Shown: positions 17,944 to 27,342, counted from the first letter of the stretch. The stretch is DNA of 36,413 bases from Bacteroidota bacterium (GCA_017303975.1 JAFLBG010000038.1:1-36413), one strand, 5' to 3'. Notes: generated by a model from the letters alone, not told the origin. Made by a program: numbers and translations.

Positions 17944-18759
17944 TTATTTAGTATCCATACTAGCTTCTACTCTATCGATGAGCTTATAAACATCCTGCTG
18001 CAAATTTGCAACTGAATTTACCAACTCATCTTTTTCTATAATTGGTTCGGGTAATTCAGGACTGGAATAATATACAAACTTCCATATTTCCTTTATATCC
18101 GAAATAGCTACTTCATAGGGTTTATATGCTTTATTTAAAGAGTGTAGCAAAAATTTTTTCTTCGACCTGGCGTGATTATAAAGCACTTTAAAAACAATTC
18201 CTTCATTAAGGGTTAAAACAATGTACGCATGACCATCTTTTACCTCGTGCCAATTTGAAACAAATTCGGCTGTTATGTAGGAATTATGAGGTATTGGATG
18301 CATCGAATCGCCATCTATTTGAAAAGTACGATATTTTTTTTCAGTAGATAAAAAAGGTAATTGAAAAGTTGGCAATGTTCTTACAAACTCCGGATCGTTA
18401 TATCCTTGCGTGTAACCTGCTTTTGCTTTTATGTTTACGAGTTCAATATTTTCTTTATTGGTGCTATCAATTGTAGTTGCTAATACACGTAGTTTTGTAC
18501 CTTTCATGTACGAATCATTACCCGATTCCAATTCCGCTAACTGGTTCTCGGAGCGAATGGATAAGTCAACATTGATAAGCGTATCTACTGAAATTCTATA
18601 AAACTCGGAGAAAGCCACTAGCAACTGTAAATTGGGTTCGGCATATCCATTTTCGTAGTTATTTAAGGTAGTTCTTTTAACACCCAACGCAGAAGCAGTA
18701 AGCTCTTGCGAGAACTTCTTTCGCTCTCGCAAAAATTTTATGTTCGACTTAAAATACAT
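17944..18759 (-). CDS. XRE-type regulator with C-terminal S24/LexA-like peptidase domain
   Basis: 271 residues. The helix-turn-helix covers about 6-62 (LGVKRTTLNNYENGYAEP is the recognition region). The C-terminal S24 domain has the Ser of IDGDSMHPI (Ser152) and Lys191 in EGIVFKVLY, the catalytic dyad of LexA/CI proteins, and an Ala114-Gly115 pair in KAKAGYTQGY at the expected cleavage position. A helical tail of about 45 residues follows. Self-cleavage is therefore possible but unproven; many Bacteroidota relatives may act as non-cleaved sensors. A long dyad lies 22 bp upstream of the start, a likely autoregulatory operator. Divergent from the DinB-fold gene. Confidence 0.88.
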   Translation of the reverse strand: MYFKSNIKFLRERKKFSQELTASALGVKRTTLNNYENGYAEPNLQLLVAFSEFYRISVDTLINVDLSIRSENQLAELESGNDSYMKGTKLRVLATTIDSTNKENIELVNIKAKAGYTQGYNDPEFVRTLPTFQLPFLSTEKKYRTFQIDGDSMHPIPHNSYITAEFVSNWHEVKDGHAYIVLTLNEGIVFKVLYNHARSKKKFLLHSLNKAYKPYEVAISDIKEIWKFVYYSSPELPEPIIEKDELVNSVANLQQDVYKLIDRVEASMDTK

Positions 18760-18781
18760 AGTTTAGGTTTAAGGTTAAACA

Positions 18782-18833
18782 TACATTAGACCATTTATTA
18801 ATCTTAAAAAAGATTAAAATATAGTCTAATGTA
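18782..18833. promoter_or_regulatory. nested 52-bp dyad, candidate operator of the S24 regulator
   Basis: Outer arms TACATTAGAC (18782-18791) and GTCTAATGTA (18824-18833) are perfect complements over 10 bp. Inner arms TTAATCTT (18798-18805) and AAGATTAA (18810-18817) are perfect over 8 bp around a central AAAA. Both pairs share one centre (18807.5), so the whole element is a single two-fold symmetric site. The left outer arm overlaps a -7-like TATGTTTA (minus strand, 18776-18783) of the regulator gene, which fits autorepression. Binding by the XRE/S24 protein is inferred. Confidence 0.6.
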
Positions 18834-18992
18834 GGAGTAAAAAACGGAATTTCAAATTTTTGGGAAGTAAAGAGAATAACCTTTTAGCAAAATCCTTCTC
18901 ATTTTTAAACATGACAAGCCTAAAACGATTAGTCTTGCGCACCTTAATTTTAAAAAATATACTATTCTAACTAATTACTCAGCAAGAAATTT

Positions 18993-19000
18993 TAATTTTG
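18993..19000 (+). promoter_or_regulatory. possible -7 promoter element for the dinB-like gene
   Basis: TAATTTTG fits the Bacteroidota -7 consensus TAnnTTTG and lies 55 bp before the ATG at 19056. I do not see a convincing -33 TTG at the right distance, so this is tentative. Confidence 0.3.
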
Positions 19001-19055
19001 GGATTACTAAACATTTAGAAAAAATATTGGTTAAAGTACGTGTCAACTATTTTTT

Positions 19056-19541
19056 ATGGATAATACTCTTTTACAACAATGTGCCTACAATGCATGGGCA
19101 AACAAAAGATTAGGAATTTTACTTTTAGCTATTGACAGCAAAATTTTAGATACCGAAACTCCTAGTAGTTTTAATACCATTCGAAAAACAATTCATCATA
19201 TTTGGGATGCTGAATTAATTTGGATGGCAAGGTTAAAAAATGTTGACTTAGCTTGGCCACCATCCAATGCATATACAAACCCAAGTATTGCAGATTTTGC
19301 TAAAACATCACAAGATTTTTTTGAGTTTGCACAAACACTTACATCTGAATTTTTGGAGTCGTCCTTAAGCTACAAAAACACGAAAGGAGAATCTTACACC
19401 AATAAAAAATCTGGTATTATTATGCACTGTATGAATCATAGTACATTTCACAGAGGGCAAGTAATAACCATGCTACGTGCACTTGGTATTACCGATCTAA
19501 AATCTACCGACTTAATAACTTACTTAAGAGAAATGAAATAA
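19056..19541 (+). CDS. DinB family protein
   Basis: 161 residues, full family length. DinB/YfiT proteins are four-helix bundles with a three-histidine metal site. Here IRKTIHHIWDAE supplies His47 or His48, and CMNHSTFHRGQ supplies His128 and His132; YNAWANKR at 11-18 is the typical N-terminal helix. Some members are damage-inducible and others are thiol-dependent transferases; this one cannot be placed. It is divergent from the LexA-like S24 regulator, so damage or stress control is a reasonable hypothesis. The 296-bp divergent gap holds the 52-bp dyad and a possible -7 element. Confidence 0.85.
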   Translation: MDNTLLQQCAYNAWANKRLGILLLAIDSKILDTETPSSFNTIRKTIHHIWDAELIWMARLKNVDLAWPPSNAYTNPSIADFAKTSQDFFEFAQTLTSEFLESSLSYKNTKGESYTNKKSGIIMHCMNHSTFHRGQVITMLRALGITDLKSTDLITYLREMK

Positions 19542-19550
19542 AATTGTTGG

Positions 19551-20408
19551 TTATTCGGTTACAATTACCAAGTATTTAGATGCACTCCAAAATTCTTCTG
19601 CATTCAAAATAGAAAGTTTCTCAACCTTATCTTTAGAGCCTTCTAATTTGTAACTAGATGATGCGTGTGTTGTAATAATCTTCGCTTTTTTAACACCTAA
19701 TAAAATATTATTGGTTTCACTTACATCTATTTTAGTAAAATAATCCTTATTGAAATCATCTCTCAATTTTTCAGCTTTTCCTATTCCAATAAATCCGCCT
19801 TCTTTGGTTATTACGCCTTTTTCTTTTAATTCTTTAGCGGTACCAAAAGCATAAAAGGCAACATTCATTTTGTTAGTTTGGGTATCAATTTCATCCAACT
19901 TTGCATTGTATTCTTTAAACAAATCTTTATAGGCGTTATTCGCTTTTTCTAAATCTTCTTTTAATGCAATAATTTCAGCATCTTTTGCTTCTACTTGCTT
20001 TGTAAGAGATGCAACCATCTTTTCCAGTTCATCAATACGTAGGTTTGCCTTCTTTAGTTTTTTATTTAAAACAGCAATTTTCTCTTTATTCTTTGTAATA
20101 AGTTCATTTATCGTATTAATATCATCTGCTATTTGTTGCTGTTTCGTATTCTGTAATTCCGGGTCACTTGTGTTTTTAGAAACCACCTTTTCGCGCTCTT
20201 TTATCAAATCAAGATTTGCCTGTATCTCGTTAAATGATTGAATAAAGGAGCCTATTTCTTCATCCTTTTTAGTCGACTCATCCTTTAAACGTTGGTTTTC
20301 TTCTGTAAGCTTTTGCATTTCCGGATTAACTTCTGTTTCTGAAGGATTAGAACAAGAGGCAAAACCAACAAGTACGATAAGTTTAATTAGGTTAACTATT
20401 TTTTTCAT
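19551..20408 (-). CDS. coiled-coil lipoprotein of unknown function
   Basis: 285 residues. The N-terminal signal ends in a lipobox-like VGFASC (Cys19), followed by SNPSE, so it is probably lipid-anchored. Residues about 30-175 are a near-continuous coiled coil (heptads rich in Lys, Glu, Leu and Ile), followed by a compact C-terminal domain (about 180-285) containing VAFYAFGTAKELKEKGVI and GGFIGIGKA. That C-terminal pattern recurs in uncharacterised Bacteroidota lipoproteins as far as I recall; no function is known to me. Convergent with the DinB gene (9 bp apart). Its leader has a possible -7 element at 20464-20471. Confidence 0.7.
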   Translation of the reverse strand: MKKIVNLIKLIVLVGFASCSNPSETEVNPEMQKLTEENQRLKDESTKKDEEIGSFIQSFNEIQANLDLIKEREKVVSKNTSDPELQNTKQQQIADDINTINELITKNKEKIAVLNKKLKKANLRIDELEKMVASLTKQVEAKDAEIIALKEDLEKANNAYKDLFKEYNAKLDEIDTQTNKMNVAFYAFGTAKELKEKGVITKEGGFIGIGKAEKLRDDFNKDYFTKIDVSETNNILLGVKKAKIITTHASSSYKLEGSKDKVEKLSILNAEEFWSASKYLVIVTE

Positions 20409-20463
20409 TTGTATTATTTTTAATTTATTCAGAATATACCTTTATGTAAAGTACTATTCGAGG

Positions 20464-20471
20464 CAAAACTA
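20464..20471 (-). promoter_or_regulatory. possible -7 promoter element of the lipoprotein gene
   Basis: On the minus strand this reads TAGTTTTG, matching TAnnTTTG, 55 bp upstream of the ATG at 20408. No clear -33 element is visible, so support is weak. Confidence 0.3.
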
Positions 20472-20586
20472 GTCTTTTTTATGTACTAAATAAAATTGGA
20501 GTTTATATAGAAGTGTAATAAACTGCAATTAGACTTGTGTAGATTTTGGTCATTGTAATAAAAGGCATGTAAATGAGTATTGAATT

Positions 20587-21819
20587 ATGTTAAAGAGTAT
20601 TGTTACAAATTACAAAAAAGTAAGCAAGCCGGTTATCAATATCATTGTTGCCGATTTTTTTCTACAGCTTATCAATTCCTCCTTTGTATCAATACAACCT
20701 TTGTATTTAAAAAGTGTAGGATATACCGATGGATTATCGGCAGGTTTTATTTCATATCGATTTTTAGGCGTTTTATTGCTAGCATTTCCAATCGGGTTTT
20801 ACATAAAAAATAAAAAACTAAAACCACTGTTTTATATATCTGGGATTGGTGTGCCAACCTTTGCCATTATTAACATTATTGCAATAGAACACAAGCTTTC
20901 GCTTTTAATATCTGTTTCACAATTCTGCTTTGGTTCATTTTTGGCTTTTTTACAAATAGCAATGCTGCCATTTATTCTAAGAAATTCGACCGAATACAAT
21001 AAAACAGAAAGCATCGCACTTAGTTTTTCGTCATGGAGTATTGCCAGTATTGTTGGAGGTTTTTTTATAGGAACACTAAACAAAATAAACAATCAAATTT
21101 TTTCGGAACACAACCTACTTTTAGGTATTTCGGCCATTGGATACATAAGTACTTATTTTATTTCTAAATCAACCTCCGAAAACAATGTTGAACATGTAAC
21201 TTCTAATGCCACAACCTACAACTGGAAAAAGATAACAAAAGCTCTTATTCCCACTAGCCTGTTAGCATTAGGAGCCGGATTGACTATTCCATTTATAAGT
21301 TTATTTTTCTCAAATGTACATCATGTAAGTACAGCAAATTTTGCCTATCTAAGTTCATTTGCATCGGTTTTGGTTGTATTTGGCGCCATGTTGGTTCCTC
21401 AAATAAAAAACAACATGAGTTATCGGATTGCAGTACCTACAACACAATTGTTAGCTGTTTTAGCACTTGTGTTTATGGCTACCACACAATATTATAGTTA
21501 TACAGCAATTTCGGTTTACATTGCTGCTTTTTGTTATTTATTGCGCCAACCGCTAATGAATATGGCTGGTCCCATGACATAGGAAGTTACCATGAGTTAT
21601 GTAGGAAAAGATAATAGAGAATTAGTAAGTGCACTTATTTCGGCTATATGGTCTGGTAGTTGGTTTGTGAGTTCTCGTATTTTCAAGTATTTTAGAGATA
21701 ATGGTTTGGAATATGCAGTAATATTTCTTATTACTGCAACACTCTATACTTTTGGTGTGTTTTGGTATTACCAACTAATTAAAGAATACGAGCGAGAAAA
21801 AGTTGCTGGAAAGTTATAA
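20587..21819 (+). pseudogene. MFS-type transporter interrupted by an in-frame TAG stop
   Basis: Membrane transporter of the major facilitator type, about 409 residues if the stop is read through, with roughly 11-12 hydrophobic segments. The first 331 codons end at TAG (21580-21582), directly after LRQPLMNMAGPMT. The same frame continues as EVTMSYVGKDNRELVSALIS, which is the expected next segment (N-x-AGP-x-T then a loop then VSAL) of MFS proteins, through the last two membrane segments to a TAA at 21817-21819. The break is thus a single codon change and not a frameshift. Either the gene is a recent pseudogene, the stop is a sequencing error, or some readthrough occurs. Substrate unknown. Confidence 0.75.
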
Positions 21820-21838
21820 TTACGTTAAATTAGAATCA

Positions 21839-23377
21839 ATGCATAGATATACAAATAGACATATTTACTTATTTACGTTTATCTTTTGGGTGTTTTTATC
21901 AAAAGTTAATTCTCAAATTATTGATATACCAGAGATACAGAATGTAAATGATACAGATATTACATGTAAGCCATCATGTTTAGTATCCTATACTCAGTCA
22001 TTATCTTTCCCTATAAAAACAACCACTAGCTATAATATTTCAACTATACCATTTACGCCATTTCCTACAACAGGAACAAATATTTTAGGAACAGTTGACG
22101 ATGAATTTAGCAATCCAGTTAATATAGGATTCTGTTTTAGTTTTTTTGGCACTAGCTACACTCAGTGCTTAATTAGTTCAAATGGGACAATAAATTTTGA
22201 CATGACAAATGCGGGAACCTTCAATAGCTATGTTCTTTCTGCACCGTTACCTTCCAGTACCGCCATGCCTGACATGAGAAATTCCATCTTAGGTCCGGTT
22301 CACGATATCGATGTTTCCAAGGGTGGTAGTATAAAATATGCATTGTATGGGACAGCTCCTTTTAGAGCGTTTGCCGTAACATGGGATAATATTCCTATGT
22401 TTGGTTCAACATCTATATTTGGAAATCCAACCTGCCCTGGGGTAACAAATGCAAAACAACAAATCATAATTTACGAAACCACAAATATGATAGACATATA
22501 TATTTGGGATAAAGATGTCTGTTCTGGCTGGAATAGCGGAGCAGCTGTAGAAGGCATTCAAAATGCAGCAGGTACTGTAGCCTTTATTGTTCCTGGGAGA
22601 AATCATCCTACCCAATGGACCGCTACAAATGACGCAAAACGATTTACTCCTGACGGAACAGATGTGGCAATACAATACGAGTGGAGAAATGACACTGCAC
22701 TAGTTAGTAATAATGCTATTTTAAATGTTTGCCCTTGTGTTACCGACACTTTTTTAGCTAAGGCGAAAGTTGTAATTAACGGAAACTGTACCACAACGGC
22801 TATTATTACCAAAACAGTTGTTGTTACCAATAATGTTTTGCCAACAGAATCGTCATTTACACCTGATTATTCAGAAGTAACGTTAGACAGCTCCAAAGTA
22901 AATTTTACAAACACTTCTGATAACGCAACAACTTATTTATGGAGCTTTGGAGATGCGGCTAATTCTACTTCAACGGAGGCCGACCCAACATTTTACTATA
23001 CATCGCCCGGGGTTTATACAGTAACATTGGTGTCTTGCAACTGTAACCAACCTAGTTGTTGCGATACCTTAGTCCAAGAAATACTTATACAAGTAGAGCC
23101 TACACTATTTACCGCAAATACGTTTAGTCCCAACAACGATAACCTAAATGATATATGGATTCCCAAACATGCAGGCAGCAAGGCTATTGATATAAAAATA
23201 TACAATAGATGGGGCGAATTAATCTTTGAAACCAACGATTTACTAACCGGGTGGAATGGGAAAATAAATAATACCGGAGCAGATGTAGCTGTTGGCGTGT
23301 ATGTTTGGAAAATGAAATACCTAGATATAAATAATTCGGAAACGGAGGCTATTGGGCATGTTACGTTAATTAGGTAA
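21839..23377 (+). CDS. secreted T9SS type B cargo protein with PKD domain
   Basis: 512 residues. The signal peptide is at 1-25 (LFTFIFWVFLSKVNSQ). A large beta-rich region follows (about 45-290) in which NPVNIGFCFSFFGTSYTQC and LISSNGTINF resemble NIDO-type adhesion domains. A PKD repeat lies at about 335-418 (TYLWSFGDA, GVYTVTLVSC), then the gliding-motility-associated type B sorting domain at about 422-512 (NTFSPNNDNLNDIWIP, IYNRWGELIFET, GVYVWKMKY, GHVTLIR). It should cross the outer membrane by the type IX system and stay at the surface or be released. I start it at ATG 21839; an upstream TTG at 21803 would lie inside the preceding gene. Confidence 0.88.
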   Translation: MHRYTNRHIYLFTFIFWVFLSKVNSQIIDIPEIQNVNDTDITCKPSCLVSYTQSLSFPIKTTTSYNISTIPFTPFPTTGTNILGTVDDEFSNPVNIGFCFSFFGTSYTQCLISSNGTINFDMTNAGTFNSYVLSAPLPSSTAMPDMRNSILGPVHDIDVSKGGSIKYALYGTAPFRAFAVTWDNIPMFGSTSIFGNPTCPGVTNAKQQIIIYETTNMIDIYIWDKDVCSGWNSGAAVEGIQNAAGTVAFIVPGRNHPTQWTATNDAKRFTPDGTDVAIQYEWRNDTALVSNNAILNVCPCVTDTFLAKAKVVINGNCTTTAIITKTVVVTNNVLPTESSFTPDYSEVTLDSSKVNFTNTSDNATTYLWSFGDAANSTSTEADPTFYYTSPGVYTVTLVSCNCNQPSCCDTLVQEILIQVEPTLFTANTFSPNNDNLNDIWIPKHAGSKAIDIKIYNRWGELIFETNDLLTGWNGKINNTGADVAVGVYVWKMKYLDINNSETEAIGHVTLIR

Positions 23378-23386
23378 CGCCAATAG
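23349..23386. terminator. hairpin between convergent genes (weak terminator candidate)
   Basis: CTATTGG (23349-23355) pairs with CCAATAG (23380-23386) and GTTAC (23360-23364) pairs with GTAAC (23374-23378), spanning the end of the T9SS cargo gene and the short gap to def. No U-tract follows on either strand, so an intrinsic terminator is not certain. Confidence 0.3.
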
Positions 23387-23388
23387 AA

Positions 23389-23976
23389 CTATCTTAACGG
23401 GAATTTCATTTTATAATCAACATCTACTTTTCCTTTCGAAATATTTGTCAATTTGCCTTGCAACAACCTTCTTCTCAAAGGAGATATTCTGTCGGTAAAT
23501 AATTTACCATCAATATGATCATATTCATGTTGAATTATGCGTGCTGCTATGCCGGAAAACTCTTCGGTATGTTCCTCAAAATTTTCGTCTAAATAGGTAA
23601 TTTTAATAGTTGGTTTTCTAAGCACGTCTTCTCGTATTTTAGGAATACTGAGGCATCCCTCGTTAAATTTCCATTCTGTGCCCTGCTCCTCTTCTATTTG
23701 TGCATTGATAAATACTCTATTAAATTTTTTCAAAAACTCACGTTCTTTTTTGCTTATGGTATCATCCTCTTTATCTTCACCAAAAGGAGTTGCATCAATT
23801 ACAAAGAGTCGTATCGATTTCCCAATTTGCGGAGCTGCAAGTCCTACACCACTTGCCGCATGCATAGTTTCTTGCATATCGGCAATAAGTATTTTTAAAT
23901 TAGTATAGTTACTTTCAATATCTACGGCCTTTTTTCTTAAAACAGGATCTCCGTATGCAACAATAGGTAGTATCAT
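23389..23976 (-). CDS. def: peptide deformylase
   Basis: 195 residues. Removes the N-formyl group from nascent proteins. All three family motifs are present: GVGLAAPQIG (43-52), EGCLS (Cys108 metal ligand) and QHEYDHIDG (His150 and His154 metal ligands, Glu151 catalytic). A Bacteroidota-type acidic and basic insert (EDKEDDTISKKEREFLKKF) lies at about 67-86. Start ATG 23976 overlaps the ruvX stop by one base, giving the order NTF2-like, cvfB-like, ruvX, def on the minus strand. Confidence 0.96.
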   Translation of the reverse strand: MILPIVAYGDPVLRKKAVDIESNYTNLKILIADMQETMHAASGVGLAAPQIGKSIRLFVIDATPFGEDKEDDTISKKEREFLKKFNRVFINAQIEEEQGTEWKFNEGCLSIPKIREDVLRKPTIKITYLDENFEEHTEEFSGIAARIIQHEYDHIDGKLFTDRISPLRRRLLQGKLTNISKGKVDVDYKMKFPLR

Positions 23977-24389
23977 TATTTTTTAGCTTCTAAATACGAC
24001 TGCAAGATAATAACTGCGCTCATTTCATCCAAAAGAGCTTTGTTTTGTCTGTCCTTTTTTTTGTAGGCTCCTTCTACCAGTGCTCTAGATGCTATTTTGG
24101 ACGTAAATCGTTCATCTACCCTTTTTATAGGCATCTCAGGAAATTCTTTTGCAAACAATCGAATAAATTGTTCGATATATTTAGCCGATTCCGAACTCTG
24201 ATTATTTAGTTGTTTGGGCTCTCCCACAACTACACACTCTACTTGTTCCTTTTTAAAATAGTCTTTTAAAAAGGCTATTACATCTTTACTATGAATGGTT
24301 GAAAGCCCAGTAGCAATTATCTGCAAATTATCTGTAACAGCAAGCCCTACTCGCTTGGTACCATAATCAATTGCTAGTATTCTTGCCAT
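23976..24389 (-). CDS. ruvX: RuvX/YqgF family protein (putative Holliday junction resolvase / pre-16S rRNA nuclease)
   Basis: 137 residues, normal length. An RNase H-like fold is indicated by ILAIDYGTKRVGLAVTD (4-20, catalytic Asp7), ECVVVGEPKQLN and VDERFTSKIA. E. coli YqgF trims the 5' end of 16S rRNA, and the family was also named as a resolvase; the rRNA role is the better supported. Overlaps def by one base and follows the cvfB-like gene by 16 bp. Confidence 0.93.
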   Translation of the reverse strand: MARILAIDYGTKRVGLAVTDNLQIIATGLSTIHSKDVIAFLKDYFKKEQVECVVVGEPKQLNNQSSESAKYIEQFIRLFAKEFPEMPIKRVDERFTSKIASRALVEGAYKKKDRQNKALLDEMSAVIILQSYLEAKK

Positions 24390-24405
24390 TTATGAGTTGT
24401 ATCAA

Positions 24406-25236
24406 TTATCGAACAATCTTAATGCCGTTTTGCTCAATGGTTATTAATCGAGCTTTGTATAGTGCACCAATAGCCTTTTTATATGTTTTTTTACTTATTT
24501 TAAACACCCTGTAAATATCTTCCGGAGAACTATTATCGTCTAAATCGATAAATCCCTTGTATTTTGCCAGTGTATCTAGTATTTGTTTAGAAATACTATC
24601 TATTTTTTCGTAGCCTGGTTTATGTAGTATTAAATCTATCTTTCCGTCTTCGCGAACTTTATAAATATATCCTTTTACCGAATCGCCATATTTTAAAGAC
24701 TGAAATACTTCGTTTTTATATAATACACCTTGATGAGAATCGTTAATAATGGCTTTAAAGCCCATATCAGTCTGCTGAAAAACAAGCAAATCAACTTCTT
24801 GATTTTCCTCAAATTTAGTTGGCTTTTTATCTAAAAACTTATCCAGTTTTGAAGAAGCAACAACTCTTCCAGTAGTATCATCTAAATAAATAAATACAAC
24901 ATACGATTTGCCAACTTCCATTTTATGCTTTTGTTCTTTAAACGGAACTAGTAAATTTTTGGGGAGCCCCCAATCTAAAAAAGCACCAATAGTATTTACA
25001 TCTACCACATTCAAAAATGCAAAACTATCGAGCTGCGCAAATGGCTTTTCAGTTGTAGCAATAATCCTATCTTCTGAATCTAAATAAATAAAAACATCGA
25101 TTGTTTGACCTATTTCGCACCCGGGAGGTGCATATCTATTGGGTAATAGGACTTCGTTTTCCTTTTCATCTAATAAATAAAAACCAAACTCTACTTTTCT
25201 TTTAATTGTTAGATTATTTACTCTTCCTATCTCCAT
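24406..25236 (-). CDS. CvfB/YitL-like S1 RNA-binding protein
   Basis: 276 residues, matching the CvfB layout: tandem S1-like domains at about 1-65, 68-135 and 140-213, and a C-terminal winged helix at about 225-276 (SPEDIYRVFKISKKTYKKAI). Recognisable segments are FLDWGLPKNLLVPFKEQ and GYIYKVREDGKIDLILHKPG. CvfB proteins bind RNA and influence virulence or stress genes in Firmicutes; the role in Bacteroidota is not established. Its ATG lies inside the end of the upstream NTF2-like gene (23-nt overlap). Confidence 0.88.
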   Translation of the reverse strand: MEIGRVNNLTIKRKVEFGFYLLDEKENEVLLPNRYAPPGCEIGQTIDVFIYLDSEDRIIATTEKPFAQLDSFAFLNVVDVNTIGAFLDWGLPKNLLVPFKEQKHKMEVGKSYVVFIYLDDTTGRVVASSKLDKFLDKKPTKFEENQEVDLLVFQQTDMGFKAIINDSHQGVLYKNEVFQSLKYGDSVKGYIYKVREDGKIDLILHKPGYEKIDSISKQILDTLAKYKGFIDLDDNSSPEDIYRVFKISKKTYKKAIGALYKARLITIEQNGIKIVR

Positions 25237-25702
25237 GTTTTTTTTGTGTATAATACATTAAACTTTTGCGTGCGGTTTTTCGTACCTTATTTTTAACAAA
25301 CGATGTCCATCCCAACAACAACCCGGTAAAACCCAACGCTTGTTTCGACCAATTATAAAAGTCAAATGTATCTGTATGTTTCACTATTTTGCCATTCTCA
25401 AATTGAAAATGGGCTGTAATTCTATTTTTTACTTTTTTGCCGGTAGCTGAAAACGTATAAGTAGCAAGCCATTCGGCACTACCCGTATTTTCAGTTGCAG
25501 AAACTTTACTAAACTCTATTTTTAAATCTTTCCCATTTACACAAAACATTTCCCACATTGATTTAACCTCTGCTGCATTTAAACTCGGAAAGACGGGATC
25601 AGAAAAAACAGCGTTATCTGCATACACATTTTGCATAGACTTGTAATCTCTGCTCTGAAAGGCTTGGTAAAAGGATTGTATTACAGATTCATTATTATTC
25701 AT
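25214..25702 (-). CDS. NTF2-like (SnoaL-type) protein
   Basis: 162 residues. Residues 1-117 form a cone-shaped NTF2-like domain: SFYQAFQSRDYKSMQNVYADNA at the start, then DPVFPSLNAAEVKSMW, and HFQFENGKIVKHTDTFDFYNW at the end. A tail of about 45 residues (GFTGLLLGWTSFVKNKVRKT...) is amphipathic and very basic; similar tails exist in Bacteroidota relatives and could contact membrane or RNA. Ligand or reaction unknown. It precedes the cvfB-like gene with a 23-nt overlap and is probably first in that operon. Confidence 0.75.
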   Translation of the reverse strand: MNNNESVIQSFYQAFQSRDYKSMQNVYADNAVFSDPVFPSLNAAEVKSMWEMFCVNGKDLKIEFSKVSATENTGSAEWLATYTFSATGKKVKNRITAHFQFENGKIVKHTDTFDFYNWSKQALGFTGLLLGWTSFVKNKVRKTARKSLMYYTQKKHGDRKSK

Positions 25703-25791
25703 AAGAGAATATTATACTTCCTTTTCTTACAATGCAAAGCATACTTACTGTTATTCAGTTTTTATGGGAATAACAAACTATACTATTATTA

Positions 25792-27342
25792 TTATTTAGC
25801 GTAGCCTACAGCTCTGGTTTCTCTTATAACTGTAACCTTTACTTGTCCGGGATAAGTCATTTCGTTTTGAATTTTTTGAGAAATATCAAAAGCTAATTTT
25901 TCGGCATCTTTATCGCTTACTTTTTCACTACCTACAATAACACGCAATTCTCTACCTGCTTGAATTGCATAGGTTTTCTCAACTCCTTGGTAAGACAAAG
26001 CCAACGTTTCTAAATCCTTTATACGCTTAATATATTGCTCAACAATTTCTCTTCTGGCTCCAGGACGAGCTCCAGAAATAGCATCACACACTTGAATAAT
26101 TGGTGCGATAAGCGTATTCATTTCTACTTCATCGTGATGCGCTCCAATAGCATTGCATACTTCGGCATTTTCTTTGAATTTTTCTGCTAACTTCATACCT
26201 AAAATTGCATGTGGCAATTCCGGTTCGTCATCAGGTACTTTTCCTATATCGTGTAATAATCCTGCGCGCTTAGCCAATTTTACATTTAAGCCCAACTCTG
26301 TAGCCATTAACGCACAAAGATTAGCAACCTCGCGTGAGTGCTGCAATAGATTTTGTCCGTATGACGAACGGTAACGCATTCTACCTACCATTCTTATCAA
26401 TTCAGGATGTAAACCATGAATACCTAAATCGATGGTGGTACGTTTACCGGTTTCAATAATTTCTTCTTCAACTTGTTTTTTCACTTTTTCTACCACCTCC
26501 TCTATACGAGCAGGATGAATACGACCATCTGTAACCAACTGGTGTAATGCCAAACGAGCAATTTCTCTTCTAACAGGATCAAAACCTGATAAAATAATTG
26601 CCTCTGGGGTATCATCCACAATTATTTCAATTCCGGTAGCAGCTTCTAAGGCACGAATGTTGCGTCCTTCACGACCAATAATTCGACCTTTTATTTCATC
26701 ATTTTCAATATTGAATACAGTTACCGAGTTTTCAACCGCATGCTCGGTAGCTACACGTTGAATTGTTTGGATAACAATTTTTTTAGCTTCTTTGTTAGCT
26801 GTCATTTTGGCTTCATCTACAATATCTTTTATGTACGACATTGCATCCGTTTTCGCTTCTGCTTTTAACGATTCTACCAACTGATTTTTAGCATCTTCAG
26901 CAGATAAGCCCGAAATAACTTCCAACTGTTCTACTTGGCGTTTGTGCGCTTTATCTACTTCTGCTTGTTTCTTATTCAGTAATTCTAGCTGCGCATTTAA
27001 GTTGTTTTTAATAGTATCTACCTCATGCTGCTTTCGCTGAAACTCTTCTGATTTTTGGGATAACTGAGACTCTTTTTGTTTAATACGATTTTCGGCAACA
27101 CTTACTTGTTGATTTTTTTCATTAATCACCTTTTCATGTTCTGTTTTAAGCTGCAAAAATTTCTCTTTAGCCTGTAAAATCTTATCGTTTTTTATTGCTT
27201 CGGCCTTAAGTTCGGCTTCTTCTAATTTAAGTTCGGCTTTACGCAAAACCGATTTTCGCAAAACAGTTGCTGCAATTGCAACGCCAATTCCTATTCCAAT
27301 AATAGAGGCGGCAACAACTATTATCATTGTTATTGTATCCAT
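25792..27342 (-). CDS. rny: ribonuclease Y
   Basis: 516 residues, standard length. Membrane-anchored endoribonuclease that starts mRNA decay. N-terminal TM at about 4-27, long coiled coil about 30-165, KH domain with [12 protein letters not shown] (219-230), HD domain with LLHDIGK (His364, Asp365) and GAHHDE, and a C-terminal helical part ending ETRAVGYAK. It follows zapA on the same strand with a 56-bp gap, a pairing common in Bacteroidota. Confidence 0.96.
   Translation of the reverse strand: MDTITMIIVVAASIIGIGIGVAIAATVLRKSVLRKAELKLEEAELKAEAIKNDKILQAKEKFLQLKTEHEKVINEKNQQVSVAENRIKQKESQLSQKSEEFQRKQHEVDTIKNNLNAQLELLNKKQAEVDKAHKRQVEQLEVISGLSAEDAKNQLVESLKAEAKTDAMSYIKDIVDEAKMTANKEAKKIVIQTIQRVATEHAVENSVTVFNIENDEIKGRIIGREGRNIRALEAATGIEIIVDDTPEAIILSGFDPVRREIARLALHQLVTDGRIHPARIEEVVEKVKKQVEEEIIETGKRTTIDLGIHGLHPELIRMVGRMRYRSSYGQNLLQHSREVANLCALMATELGLNVKLAKRAGLLHDIGKVPDDEPELPHAILGMKLAEKFKENAEVCNAIGAHHDEVEMNTLIAPIIQVCDAISGARPGARREIVEQYIKRIKDLETLALSYQGVEKTYAIQAGRELRVIVGSEKVSDKDAEKLAFDISQKIQNEMTYPGQVKVTVIRETRAVGYAK

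Noticed and set aside
21580-21582. TAG as a reassigned sense codon
   Set aside because: Other genes in the window end in TAG (for example at 2474-2476 and 7598-7600) at expected positions, so TAG is a stop here.
21803-21838. Longer N terminus for the T9SS cargo gene from a TTG
   Set aside because: It overlaps the transporter remnant and puts extra polar residues before a normal signal peptide at ATG 21839.
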